Notes under the pieces: model-generated
Databases searched by the model: none
The model's input: the letters and a program-made list of their open reading frames with translations, nothing else
Told to the model about the DNA's origin: nothing
NCBI RefSeq assembly: GCF_001591965.1
Contig: NZ_BCVX01000006.1
Coordinates: forward strand, 62,001 to 126,000
From: Lysinibacillus odysseyi 34hs-1 = NBRC 100172
GTDB lineage: Bacteria > Bacillota > Bacilli > Bacillales_A > Planococcaceae
DNA: 64,000 bases
Direction of reading: 5' to 3'
Shown here: piece by piece, positions 48,846-57,961 of the stretch
Position numbering within the stretch: position 1 is the stretch's first letter
Layout: each line of letters opens with the position of its first letter
Position numbers and translations under genes: made by a program

Positions 48846-49313
48846 TTATAAATAGTAGCTCATGACGATTTGCTCGCCCCTTTTGCCCATCATACGTCTT
48901 CCTTCATCAATAAAGCCGCATTTTTTATACAGTGCCTGTGCTGCTGTGTTCCGGAGGTTCACCCCGAGGACAATTTCCGTAATATGCGGGAAATGATTTC
49001 TGACAAAGTCCGGCAGCAGAATAAGTGACTGCTTTGCATAGCCCTTTCCCTGATGGCTGAAATCTGTGGAAAATGCCCGCAGCAGAATCGCTTGCGGGTT
49101 ATCTGAATAATCCTTCGGACCTTCTTTTTCATGCAGGACAAAAAAGGTTACAAGCTTTTCCTCTTCTAATGCCAAAATACAGTGACGGTCTTGGTCCTCC
49201 TGTGCCAGTTTGATACTTTCCAGCGGTGTACCCGTAAATTCAAGCTGTTCTTCCGATAGCTGGTACTGTTCAATTAACGACCAAAAAGATTCAGTATATG
49301 TGAAAAGATTCAT
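48846..49313 (-). CDS. GNAT family N-acetyltransferase
   Basis: The 155-residue protein is a single GNAT domain with the acetyl-CoA motif SHQGKGYAKQSL (around residue 90-101) and the terminal NLRNTAAQALYKKCGFIDEG. It starts at an ATG directly after GGAGATAA. It is the first gene of a two-gene operon with the larger GNAT gene. The substrate is unknown. Confidence 0.92.
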   Translation of the reverse strand: MNLFTYTESFWSLIEQYQLSEEQLEFTGTPLESIKLAQEDQDRHCILALEEEKLVTFFVLHEKEGPKDYSDNPQAILLRAFSTDFSHQGKGYAKQSLILLPDFVRNHFPHITEIVLGVNLRNTAAQALYKKCGFIDEGRRMMGKRGEQIVMSYYL

Positions 49314-49505
49314 TTATCTCCACTCCGTTGTATTATTTTTATCTTTTAATGTTTGAAATGATTATTTCTCGGGAAATAGTTTATAATATTTTGTTATTTC
49401 GCAACTGTCAGAAAACAAAAGCGATAGTTCCCTATTCCTCTCTTTTTCTCCTTCGCTACTTTTCAGCCTGCAATGGACAACCATAGAGGTACTATTCTTT
49501 GTAAA

Positions 49506-49951
49506 TCATGCCTTGCTCCAGTCGCCAAATAAAGCAATAAGCTCAAATCCATGCCCTTCTATCAGCCAAAAAAGCTCCTGCGGATACGTATAACGAAGCG
49601 AAATGGAACTCTTCTCCACATGTGCGACCTCGCCATCCTCTACTGTTTCCATCACAGCTGTACAATGAAGAACTTGGGTAATCGGATCGAATATTTCTGC
49701 CAGCTCACCAAGGAGCGGGCTTCTTGTATCAAAAATAAAATAGCCATTTGGCTGAAGGTGACGTTTTATCGATTCGAACAGCGCATTTTGATCTTCATTT
49801 GTCAGGAAATGCCGAAAGGAACTGCCTGTCATAAAAATGAGCGGCACCTCGAGTGTAGGTTCTACTTTGTACAATCCTGTCTGTAAAACGGGATGTCCAG
49901 CCCTGCTTCTGCTGCTTTCTTTCTTGCACGCTCCAGCATGCCTTCATGAAT
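49506..49951 (-). pseudogene. Truncated and frameshifted SAM methyltransferase
   Basis: The downstream frame (stop at 49506) reads VPLIFMTGSSFRHFLTNED and PNGYFIFDTRSPLLGE, the C-terminal half of a class I methyltransferase. The matching upstream part DIHEGMLERARKKAAEAG, LDIPFYRQDC lies in another frame and ends at a TAG near 49862. The SAM-binding motif I is missing altogether upstream of 49951. A deletion plus a frameshift make this a clear pseudogene. Confidence 0.8.
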
Positions 49952-50146
49952 ATCCCCCCTACTATGGCATATCCCTTCTTGCTGTTTGTGCTTTTTAAGG
50001 AAAGAATATTATTATACCTATTCTAACTTGAATAAAAATGACAATACAACAGAAATATGGAAAAATATTCTTCCTTTATAAAAAGGTTTTTTTCTCAGCC
50101 CGTTGAATACTAACTGAAAGCTATATACATGGAAGGGGGAAAGAAG

Positions 50147-50527
50147 ATGGAACTGACAATCGAAAAGCTAATGGAAGATTATTTCAATAGCTGGAACGAG
50201 GGATTCATCAGTAAAAACGGTGAAGGCATTCGATCGTTTATGTCCAGAGACTTCACAGGCTACTGGGGGCATTCCGGTTTAACAAAGCCGCAGGAATATG
50301 GATATGATTATGATCTGGATGCTGTTCTCGTGAACGAGGGAAGTGCCTATAAAAGCTTTGATATTTTATCTGTAACAGAACGTGGAAACGGGCAGGAATT
50401 AATGGTGTTTGGCAAGGAGACAAATATGATAAATGGCCAAGCCTTCCCCGCTCAATGCCTCTTTGTTTGGCGAAAGGAAGCGACGGGCTGGAAACTGCTG
50501 CGCGAATATATTGAACTCATAAAATAA
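50147..50527 (+). CDS. NTF2-like/DUF4440-type protein
   Basis: The roughly 126-residue protein resembles the SnoaL/DUF4440 NTF2-like fold: an N-terminal helix LMEDYFNSWNEGF, a strand set around LMVFGKETNMINGQAFPAQ and a final FVWRKEATGWKLLREYIE. The fold serves enzymes and small-ligand binders alike, so no function is assigned. The ATG at 50147 lies 6 bases after GGGGGA; the ATG at 50129 would include that site. It is convergent with the next gene, sharing a hairpin. Confidence 0.85.
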   Translation: MELTIEKLMEDYFNSWNEGFISKNGEGIRSFMSRDFTGYWGHSGLTKPQEYGYDYDLDAVLVNEGSAYKSFDILSVTERGNGQELMVFGKETNMINGQAFPAQCLFVWRKEATGWKLLREYIELIK

Positions 50528-50529
50528 TT

Positions 50530-50561
50530 AAAAAAGCAGCCATCTTCTTTTGATGGCTGCT
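50530..50561 (-). terminator. Terminator between convergent genes
   Basis: A perfect 10-bp stem (50535-50544 with 50552-50561) has a 7-base loop. On the minus strand it is followed by a T6 run, 20 bases past the stop of the hypothetical gene at 50582. Confidence 0.85.
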
Positions 50562-50581
50562 CAAAGGCTTTCTCATAAAAG

Positions 50582-51208
50582 CTAAACGATGGTTGACAGG
50601 AGACTGTTATGGACTCCTTCGATCATTTCTTCTGGATGCCATATGCTGCCTTTTTGATTAATCATGGACGACATTTCCTCTACGACCTCTTCCAGCATTT
50701 GTTCAGTCATGACTTCGATCAGCAATTGCTTTACAAGACATTTACAAGAAGAGATAGATTTTACATAATCAAATGCTTCCAACGGAGAAAGATACAATTC
50801 TTCCATCACAATTTTCATTATAAAATTCGCAAATTGCTCGATGATAATCATAACTTTTTCCGCTTCAAAACGATTGTCCCAAAACGACATAAACACTTGA
50901 CGAAGCACCTTGACGAAATACTCATCCTTCTCACTGACAAAAAAGAAACGAAGATAGTGTTCAACCTGTTGGGCTGTGTATGGATTTTTCCCTTCCGGCG
51001 CTATTTCTTCTAAATAGTTCATAAAAATCGCGCTCAATGTCAGCCCATTTTGCTGGCATTTTTCGTACAAGGATTGGAGCTTTCTTTCATCTGAATAGGT
51101 AAAATCGTATAACACCAGCATCTCCTGTAACCGGTTAACTACCGACACTTCCTGATTCAACGTAAGAGTCTCCTGCATTTTCGCCCTTGGTTTAACAACT
51201 GAAAACAT
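50582..51208 (-). CDS. Hypothetical all-helical protein
   Basis: The roughly 208-residue protein is predicted to be mostly helical (VNRLQEMLVLYDFTYSDERK, then VMIIIEQFANFIMKIV and LLIEVMTEQMLEEVVEEM). The helix pattern and length could suit a globin-like sensor fold, but I see no convincing proximal-His signature, so this is only a thought. The ATG at 51208 lies 8 bases after AGGGGGA; the start at 51241 would include that site. It is a single gene with a good terminator. Confidence 0.65.
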   Translation of the reverse strand: MFSVVKPRAKMQETLTLNQEVSVVNRLQEMLVLYDFTYSDERKLQSLYEKCQQNGLTLSAIFMNYLEEIAPEGKNPYTAQQVEHYLRFFFVSEKDEYFVKVLRQVFMSFWDNRFEAEKVMIIIEQFANFIMKIVMEELYLSPLEAFDYVKSISSCKCLVKQLLIEVMTEQMLEEVVEEMSSMINQKGSIWHPEEMIEGVHNSLLSTIV

Positions 51209-51511
51209 ACTACTATTCCCCCTGTGTTGATTTAAAAGCACTCAAAAACGGCAACATTTACAACGATTGAGAGAACAATATGGTTAGAAATTTTCCTTGC
51301 TAGTGTGTTTATAATGCAGTGCACAAAAGCATAAGGCATCTCTACCTGGTTAGCTTTAGAAAACCTTCCCTATTCTATTTCTCTCTTTCTCTACATACTT
51401 ATATATTTATAAATCCAGAAAAATATTACTTAATTTTTACAATATTTTTAATTAATATATGACATTTATAGAGAAAAAATCAAGATAGGAAATCAGAAAT
51501 ATGCTAACACA

Positions 51512-52327
51512 CTACAAAATGATTCCAGAGAACCACGCTACATAGTAAGCACCTGGTACAAAAAGCACCTGTGCAAATAACGTCCCTAGCAACCTCGATA
51601 CCATCATGTTAACAGAGGCTTTTTTTAAAGCTACATAGCTCCCCCTGCCATTTACTACATCATCAGCGAGAATCGAAATTTTAGGATCGATAAAAAGAAT
51701 AAGGAGAATGGTAGCTACCCCATTAATTAAACCGGATGCCATAATAGCTGTCTTCTGATGCTCCGGTACAAGAAGCGAGGCATAGATAGCTGATAAGACG
51801 CCAATCGTGTAGATAGCTGTAATCACGGCGTTTGTAATAAACAGCTTCACCGGTATGTCCCTCATCCCAATTCCCTTGATGTACGAGATGCTAGGTTTAC
51901 GAACATATTTTATTCCCTTTTTTATGTATCCGATCGTTAGGCCTTTACGCAGCACCGCCGGAATCGACCCTTTTTCTTCGACTAAATGAAGGATGGCCCT
52001 TGAAAATATAGCCATAAAGGTAGGCAAAAGCAGCATGCCTAGTATTGTACCTGCCGACGCAGCTCCAATAATAATGCGGTATTGTTCCTCTAAAAAGGGT
52101 AATGCTTCTTCTTTCGGAGCCGTATCCGCAAGACTCCCCGTAAAAGGCTGCTGCATCATATTGGCAAGTCTCGATACCATCACCATAACATTGAAAAGTG
52201 CCAAGGCAGAAGCAAGCAGACGTACCCGCGCCCCAGCTAGCCTGACGGCGTAGGCTAACGTTTCAATTGAATGAATAATTAGGATGAAAAATGCAATCAT
52301 AAGTAACTTTCCCGTAATGATTTCCAT
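51512..52327 (-). CDS. amj: Amj-type lipid II flippase (DUF2837)
   Basis: The 271-residue membrane protein has about six to eight segments and matches B. subtilis Amj (YdaH) in length and pattern. Recognisable parts are the opening HSIETLAYAVRLAGARVRLLA, SRLANMMQQPFTG and the end DDVVNGRGSYVALKKASVNM, MVSRLLGTLFAQVLF. Amj is an alternate lipid II flippase that can replace MurJ in cell wall synthesis; in B. subtilis it is induced by sigma-M upon envelope stress. GAAAGGAAG precedes the ATG. No sigma-M promoter was identified by eye in the upstream 170 bp. Confidence 0.92.
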   Translation of the reverse strand: MEIITGKLLMIAFFILIIHSIETLAYAVRLAGARVRLLASALALFNVMVMVSRLANMMQQPFTGSLADTAPKEEALPFLEEQYRIIIGAASAGTILGMLLLPTFMAIFSRAILHLVEEKGSIPAVLRKGLTIGYIKKGIKYVRKPSISYIKGIGMRDIPVKLFITNAVITAIYTIGVLSAIYASLLVPEHQKTAIMASGLINGVATILLILFIDPKISILADDVVNGRGSYVALKKASVNMMVSRLLGTLFAQVLFVPGAYYVAWFSGIIL

Positions 52328-52499
52328 TGCGTCTCTTCCTTTCTACGACCAGTTTGGCTTTTTTACTATGCATCATATATTCACAAAAAGACGTGCCTTA
52401 CTGGAAATAGTTTCTTTTTCTATAGGCCTGGGAGGAAATCTTTTGGTCACCGAGAATCTAGTAAGAAGTAGTTAATTTTGAATGAAGGAGATTTTTTCT

Positions 52500-52937
52500 G
52501 TGGAAATTACGATTCGTACACTAGAAAAGAATGATTATAAAGAATTAACCATCCTGCTGGAGGAACTGGGCTATCCTTCAACCGAAGAAGAAATTGCCGA
52601 GCGGTACGATAAGCTCGCTAACCTTCCGGATTACGCTTCTCTCGTCGCTGTTGCAAATGGCTCAGTCGTTGGTTTTTCCGGAATTTGCAGAATGCATTAC
52701 TTCGAGCAAAACGGTACATATGCACGAATTCTTGCCTTCGTAATAAGTTCGACTGTACGAAAGCAAGGTGTAGGAACGATTTTGTTGGAAGCCTCGGAAA
52801 AGTGGGCACTCAAGAATGGCTGCAGCGGCATTACATTAAACAGCGGCAACCGCCCTGAAAGACAGGCGGCACACTTCTTTTACAAAGCAAACGGCTATCT
52901 AGCAAAAAGCACGGGGTTTTCCAAGTCATTTAGTTAG
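52500..52937 (+). CDS. GNAT family N-acetyltransferase
   Basis: The roughly 145-residue protein has the standard GNAT order: ITIRTLEKNDYKELT at the start, AFVISSTVRKQGVGTILLEA as the acetyl-CoA loop, and NRPERQAAHFFYKANGY near the end. I choose the GTG at 52500, 9 bases after AAGGAG; the upstream ATG at 52482 contains that site. It lies 46 bp before the MBL hydrolase gene and may be co-transcribed with it. Confidence 0.92.
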   Translation: MEITIRTLEKNDYKELTILLEELGYPSTEEEIAERYDKLANLPDYASLVAVANGSVVGFSGICRMHYFEQNGTYARILAFVISSTVRKQGVGTILLEASEKWALKNGCSGITLNSGNRPERQAAHFFYKANGYLAKSTGFSKSFS

Positions 52938-52983
52938 GCAATCGCTTTAATATGAAGTACAAGTTAACAAAAGGAGGATCAAT

Positions 52984-53766
52984 ATGATAGAAGATAAATG
53001 GTTCACAGTTCAACAAATTGATGGGAAAACATATGCCATCAGTGAATATGGACATTGGGAGAAGGTGCATTCCTTTTTACTACTTGGTACAGAGAAGGCT
53101 GTCCTGATTGATACTGGGTTAGGTATTGATAGTATCAAGCGGATAACCGATCAGCTAACAGATCTGCCAATTCGTGTTCTTACTACACATGTCCATTCCG
53201 ACCATATCGGCAGTCACGGGGAATTCGATGCTCTTTATGTGCATGAAGAAGAAGAGGACTGGCTGATTAACGGTATCAAGGGACTGTCCATCGATATTAT
53301 TCGTAAAAATATAGGCCGCGATATTACCATCCCTCCCCCTTCCACATTCAACCCGGAGACATTTACTCCCTTCCAAGGGAAACCAACCGGACTGCTGAAG
53401 GATGGGGATAAAATTGAACTAGGAGAACGAACGCTCGCTGTCCTCCATACACCTGGACATTCACCGGGACATATTTGTCTATTCGATCAAGCAGCAGGCT
53501 ATCTATTTACAGGGGATCTGCTCTATGACGAAACACCGGTTTACGCTTTCTATCCGACCACTAATCCGATAGAGTTGGCTGCTTCCTGGGAACGGATTGC
53601 CCGTTTAAACGGTGTCCGGAAGATTTACGGCTCCCATAACACACTTGGACTTGATCCTCTTTTACTTCAGGAGGTAAAAAAAGCTGCACACTATCTTCGG
53701 GAACAGAATTTATTAAAATTCGGCACAGGGATTCACCAGTTCAACGGATTTAGTGTGCAGTTTTAA
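52984..53766 (+). CDS. MBL fold metallo-hydrolase
   Basis: The 260-residue protein has the metallo-beta-lactamase zinc motif HVHSDHIGSH (about residues 61-70), the third ligand in HTPGHSPGH (about 156-164), the bridging Asp in FTGDLLYDE and a terminal GSHN His. Such enzymes hydrolyse thioesters, phosphodiesters or lactones; the small size and the absence of a lactonase signature leave the substrate open. AAAGGAGG precedes the ATG. A 21-bp repeat array begins about 20 bases after its stop. Confidence 0.92.
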   Translation: MIEDKWFTVQQIDGKTYAISEYGHWEKVHSFLLLGTEKAVLIDTGLGIDSIKRITDQLTDLPIRVLTTHVHSDHIGSHGEFDALYVHEEEEDWLINGIKGLSIDIIRKNIGRDITIPPPSTFNPETFTPFQGKPTGLLKDGDKIELGERTLAVLHTPGHSPGHICLFDQAAGYLFTGDLLYDETPVYAFYPTTNPIELAASWERIARLNGVRKIYGSHNTLGLDPLLLQEVKKAAHYLREQNLLKFGTGIHQFNGFSVQF

Positions 53767-53786
53767 GACTAAAAAACTTGCTGGGA

Positions 53787-53900
53787 TACCCGGCTGAAGA
53801 TTTGAGAGAAACTTTGCAGGCTAGAGGAATACCCGCGGATTTTGGAGAAATACCCGCCCTTTTCGAACAGATACCCGCGAAATTCACATATTTACCCGCG
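53787..53900. repeat. Array A: 21-bp-period repeats with TACCCGCG core
   Basis: The core TACCCGCG (or one-base variants) starts at 53787, 53830, 53851, 53872 and 53893. The last four are exactly 21 bp apart and the first gap is 43 bp, about two periods. The 13 bases between cores vary. The array fills the space after the MBL hydrolase gene. The 53901-54129 remainder has a 20-codon ORF at 54003-54065 without a good ribosome site and otherwise only the promoter region of the M23 gene. Confidence 0.9.
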
Positions 53901-54129
53901 AAGTCTACTTTTCTTCATACTTCTGCACAGTTTTTTCAAATTTATAGTATAAGATAGCATTGGTTGTCCACATTAGACATCCTTTCGAAAAAGTGGTAGC
54001 ATATGTTAGGTCGATTTCTATTCGGCCAAGCTGTCTTTCTCTTACTGAGATGGGATGATAAGTGAATCAATGTTATATTGGACAACTATGGGCAGTTTAC
54101 GATATTTATAGAAAAGAAGGTTTGCAGAA

Positions 54130-55416
54130 GTGAAGAAGAAAACAAAGAGACCGTTGCAGTATGCTGCATTGCTATTGGCATCCTCCCTATTTATCGACTC
54201 TACCGGATCAGCTGCAACACTCGATGAATTGAAACAAGAACAGCAGCAAAATGAGTCACAGAAAGGTCGCCTACATACAGAAATCAAAGATAAACAAACG
54301 AAGATGAATGATATTGAAGCGACACAAACAAAAGTATATGACCAAATCAAAAAGCTGGACGATGAAATCCTTAGCACGAACGAAAAAATGGAAAAGGTCA
54401 TCACTAGCATTAACGAAACAAATAAAGAAATTACTTCGTTAACAAATTCTATCCAAACATTAATCGAGAAAATCAAAGCGCGTGATGAACTGCTTCGTGA
54501 ACGGGCGCGTGCCATTCAAGAAGCCGGCCCTGTCAGCTATTTAGATGTTTTACTTGGGGCAAACAGCTTTGTCGATTTTATCGACCGTTTCTCTGCTGTT
54601 AACACACTGATCGATGCAGATAAAGAGATTATGCGTGAACAGCAGGAAGACCAAAAAGCATTAGAGGAAAGTAAAAAATCATTAGAATCAAAACGTCAAA
54701 AGCTTGAAGAGGATAAGGCATCTCTTGAAAAATTAAAAGCGTCCCTAGCCTCTCAAAAAACACAGAAAAATAAATTGCTTGATGAATTAGAAGCAAAACA
54801 AGAGCAGCTGAAGTCTGAAAAAGTGAAGCTGGAAGAAGAATATTCCGAGGCTTTGGAATTATCCAAGGAATTACAGCAATCAATTCAGGCTGAACAAAAA
54901 CGTATTGCTGAGCTTGTGAAGAAACAGGCTGCCGCTGCAGCTGCTTCCCACTCATCTGGCTCATCGTCATCTGGTTCTTCTGGCGGTGGTTCCCTTCCGC
55001 AAGTCTCCAGTGGCAGCTGGACAAAACCTACAACCGGTCGTCTTACATCCGGTTATGGCTGGCGGGAATTCGGTGGCTCTGAGTACCATTATGGAGTAGA
55101 TATTGCGAACTCTTCTGGTACACCTGTAGTCGCTGCTGCGGATGGTATTGTTTCCTATGCAGCGCCGCTCAGCACTTATGGGAATGCGGTCATCGTGACG
55201 CACTCAGTCGGCGGACAAATCTATACATCTCTTTATGCTCACTTAAGTTCCTACAATGTAAATGTCGGAACAAAGGTGACAAAAGGAATGCAGATCGCGA
55301 AAATAGGTACGACTGGACGCTCGACAGGTCCCCATCTGCATTTTGAAATCCATGCAGGTACATGGGTCAACCAAAAAACAGGTAACCTGAATCCGCTGAA
55401 ATTTATTCCGTTGTAA
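54130..55416 (+). CDS. Secreted M23 peptidase with coiled-coil domain (EnvC/CwlO-like)
   Basis: The 428-residue protein starts at a GTG, 9 bases after AAGAAGG. A signal peptide (about 1-30, ending STGSAA) is followed by a long coiled-coil (about 32-265), a Ser/Gly linker (about 275-295) and a LytM/M23 domain. The zinc ligands are visible: His in YHYGVDIA with its Asp, and HLHFEIH near residue 400. Such proteins cleave peptide cross-links in peptidoglycan or activate hydrolases during wall growth or division. A strong terminator follows. Confidence 0.93.
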   Translation: MKKKTKRPLQYAALLLASSLFIDSTGSAATLDELKQEQQQNESQKGRLHTEIKDKQTKMNDIEATQTKVYDQIKKLDDEILSTNEKMEKVITSINETNKEITSLTNSIQTLIEKIKARDELLRERARAIQEAGPVSYLDVLLGANSFVDFIDRFSAVNTLIDADKEIMREQQEDQKALEESKKSLESKRQKLEEDKASLEKLKASLASQKTQKNKLLDELEAKQEQLKSEKVKLEEEYSEALELSKELQQSIQAEQKRIAELVKKQAAAAAASHSSGSSSSGSSGGGSLPQVSSGSWTKPTTGRLTSGYGWREFGGSEYHYGVDIANSSGTPVVAAADGIVSYAAPLSTYGNAVIVTHSVGGQIYTSLYAHLSSYNVNVGTKVTKGMQIAKIGTTGRSTGPHLHFEIHAGTWVNQKTGNLNPLKFIPL

Positions 55417-55445
55417 ACCAAAACAGCTCTTTCTATGCTGGAAAG

Positions 55446-55481
55446 CCGCTATGCCGATAAATATCGACATAGCGGTTTTTT
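55446..55481 (+). terminator. Terminator after the M23 peptidase gene
   Basis: A 14-bp stem with one mismatch (55446-55459 with 55462-55475) is followed by a T6 run. Confidence 0.88.
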
Positions 55482-55514
55482 ATTGAACTCCGGTAGAAAC
55501 TGCAATTTACTAGT

Positions 55515-56243
55515 TTAGGATGGTTCTATTGCTTCCTTTAATTCCTCGATTTCATGCTGTTGGCTTTCTATCATTTCATTCAGCTCTTCTATTATCCTGC
55601 TCTGTTCGTCTAACTCCCGAAGCAGCTCCTCGTTTTTCAGCTTGCCCTTAATTGCACCGTGCAGCCTTCTACTATACATGTCTTCTCTCATTTCCAGCTC
55701 ATATAAATTAATGCACTCCTTGATTGTATCTACCCGTAATCCTCTGAAATATTGCAGCATTTTTTGAACTGCCTCCTGCTTCCAATAATCCGGCGGAATG
55801 ATGGAATAGCGGCGGAGTTCATCTGTAACTTGGCGGATCGGCAAAAGCAGCCGCTCATTTTCTTCCTCAAATAGCCGGCAATCCTCGTCATAATCTTCCT
55901 GGACTGTCTCCTCATACATAAAAAAGTCGATACGCTTGAATAAATACTTAACAGGCCGTGAAACAATGTAGCAAATCACTGTCAAAATAGCGTAGATCAC
56001 TATTTTGGCAGGAAGCCCGGCGACTGGCAGCGCAAACCAAAGCGGAATACCAAATACGATGATTATGAGAATCAAGCGGAATAGATCAGGCAGCATATAT
56101 TCACTTTTTTCATAATATTGATAGAGCGAATTCTCCGTTGGATTTGTTAGTTGGAACTCTTCATATTCTTCTTTTAAAAGCTCCAGCTTTTCTACCTCTT
56201 TCAATGTCCATTCTATATTATCGATACTTTCTGCTCTCCCCAT
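55515..56243 (-). CDS. Hypothetical membrane protein with coiled-coil ends
   Basis: The 242-residue protein has two adjacent membrane segments (about residues 53-95) flanked by a charged N-terminus and a long helical C-terminus that ends in a clear coiled coil (about 200-240, RELDEQSRIIEELNEMIESQ). I do not recognise the family. AAGGGGATG lies just before the ATG. It is convergent with the M23 gene and divergent from the LysM-GH18 gene; no operon link is visible. Confidence 0.75.
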   Translation of the reverse strand: MGRAESIDNIEWTLKEVEKLELLKEEYEEFQLTNPTENSLYQYYEKSEYMLPDLFRLILIIIVFGIPLWFALPVAGLPAKIVIYAILTVICYIVSRPVKYLFKRIDFFMYEETVQEDYDEDCRLFEEENERLLLPIRQVTDELRRYSIIPPDYWKQEAVQKMLQYFRGLRVDTIKECINLYELEMREDMYSRRLHGAIKGKLKNEELLRELDEQSRIIEELNEMIESQQHEIEELKEAIEPS

Positions 56244-56443
56244 CGTTCATCCCCTTCTCTATAAACAGGCTAAATTAGGACAAGCTATCCGTTACATATT
56301 ATGAACAGTGCTTATTTAAATAGAAGAAATGAGACAGCTAAACTTATGGTTATGTACACTTTAGCCAAATGAAGGGATGCTTTTTTCTTTTATGAATAGG
56401 CCCCGCATATGATGGAGTAGCAAACAGAAAAAGGAGCTGCGAA

Positions 56444-57853
56444 TTGTTAATTCATGTTGTGAAAAGCGGGGAAACGATGGCAGGACTTGCAAACAGGTAC
56501 CATGTTACTGTGAATGCCCTGCAGCAAATCAATCAGCTGCCGGACCCGAACAAACTTCTGATCGGCCAGGCTATTCTCATACCGGTCTACAGCACCTACC
56601 ATACAGTAAAACCAGGAGAAGCGCTTTGGCAGATTGCACAGCAATATCATATAACTGTCGATGCCCTCATCCAGGCGAATCAACTGGCAAATCCAAACCG
56701 CATTTCCCCAGGAACGAGACTGTATATTCCTCCTATTCTCCATGTTGTACGCCCTGGTGAAACGCTCGGACAAATTGCCTACCTATATGGGGTGACCGCT
56801 AATGCGATCATGCAGGCAAATCACTTATCTAACATTAACCTGGTCCATGCGGGCACCCAGCTGCTGATTCCTCGAACAAAGCCGATCATAGAAGTAAATG
56901 GCTATACGTATCAAAAAGATGAGGAAGCCGCACAGACAGTCAAGTCGCTCGCACCGCTGCTCACCTATTTGAGTCCGTTTGCGTATAAGGTGAAAGAGGA
57001 TGGAACGCTTGAACCATTTAGCGATCAGCTAATGCTGGCAGCCGCAAAGGAAAATGGTGTCGTGCCGATGATGGTGATCACAAACTTTACGTCCACCCAA
57101 GCAGGTTCCAATTTAATGCACGTTATTTTTTCCAGCGCGGAAATTCAGGAAAAACTATTAACAAATATCCTTCAAGTGATGGATGAAAAAGGCTATAAAG
57201 GGCTGAACATCGATTTTGAAAACGTGCTGCCCGAAGACCGGGAAGCATATAATACCTTTTTGCAAAAATCCGTTGATGCACTTCATCCAAAGGGCTATTT
57301 TGTTTCTACAGCGCTTGCACCAAAAACGGGTCCTACCCAAGGCGGACTACTTTACACGGCTCACGACTACGAGGCGCACGGGAGAATTGCCGACTTTGTT
57401 ATTTTAATGACGTATGAATGGGGCTATCGTGCTGGTCCCCCACAAGCTATTTCTCCTGTGAACCAAATGAGGCGCGTTGTTGAGTATGCTCTATCCGTCA
57501 TACCAGCCAATAAAATTTACCTTGGCTTTCAAATATACGCAAGGGATTGGCAGCTTCCCCATGCCCAAGGACAACAGGCCGAAACGTTCAGCCCGCAGGA
57601 GGCAATCCGCCGTGCTACCCAATATGGAGCAACCATCCGTTACAATGAAACCGCCCAGTCACCATATTTCCGTTATACAACGGAAGAAGGACAGGAACAT
57701 GAAGTATGGTTCGAGGATGCCCGCAGTGCCCAGGCAAAATTTGACCTCGTCAAGCAGTACAACCTCCGAGGCGTCAGCTACTGGGCGCTCGGCTACGATT
57801 TCCCGCAAAACTGGGTGCTGCTTGATGACAACTTTACAATTAAAAAACTTTGA
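56444..57853 (+). CDS. LysM-GH18 glycosidase (SleL/YaaH-like cortex-lytic enzyme type)
   Basis: The 469-residue protein has three LysM repeats (about residues 2-46, 49-94 and 97-141) and a GH18 domain (about 148-469). The catalytic DxxDxE pattern is GLNIDFENV with Asp257 and Glu259. It has no signal peptide, as for the spore enzymes SleL and YaaH, which usually have two LysM repeats and hydrolyse muramic-delta-lactam cortex during germination. The start is a TTG with GGAG 8 bases upstream. A cortex or vegetative wall role is possible. Confidence 0.93.
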   Translation: MLIHVVKSGETMAGLANRYHVTVNALQQINQLPDPNKLLIGQAILIPVYSTYHTVKPGEALWQIAQQYHITVDALIQANQLANPNRISPGTRLYIPPILHVVRPGETLGQIAYLYGVTANAIMQANHLSNINLVHAGTQLLIPRTKPIIEVNGYTYQKDEEAAQTVKSLAPLLTYLSPFAYKVKEDGTLEPFSDQLMLAAAKENGVVPMMVITNFTSTQAGSNLMHVIFSSAEIQEKLLTNILQVMDEKGYKGLNIDFENVLPEDREAYNTFLQKSVDALHPKGYFVSTALAPKTGPTQGGLLYTAHDYEAHGRIADFVILMTYEWGYRAGPPQAISPVNQMRRVVEYALSVIPANKIYLGFQIYARDWQLPHAQGQQAETFSPQEAIRRATQYGATIRYNETAQSPYFRYTTEEGQEHEVWFEDARSAQAKFDLVKQYNLRGVSYWALGYDFPQNWVLLDDNFTIKKL

Positions 57854-57868
57854 ACAACTAAACGAAAA

Positions 57869-57908
57869 GAGCCGCCTCTTCTGTAATGGGAAGAGGCGAC
57901 TCTATTTT
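57869..57908 (+). terminator. Terminator after the LysM-GH18 gene
   Basis: A stem of 9 plus 3 bp with one mismatch (57869-57881 with 57890-57902) has an 8-base loop and is followed by TATTTT. Confidence 0.75.
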
Positions 57909-57961
57909 AAGTGACAATTTTATTTATGCTATCCTTGCTGTCCGGGTTAAGTAAGGGGTGA

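Noticed and set aside
53787-53900. Array A or B as a CRISPR array
   Set aside because: The repeat unit is 21 bp with only 8-10 conserved bases and 11-13-bp variable parts, far too short for CRISPR repeats and spacers, and no cas gene is near.
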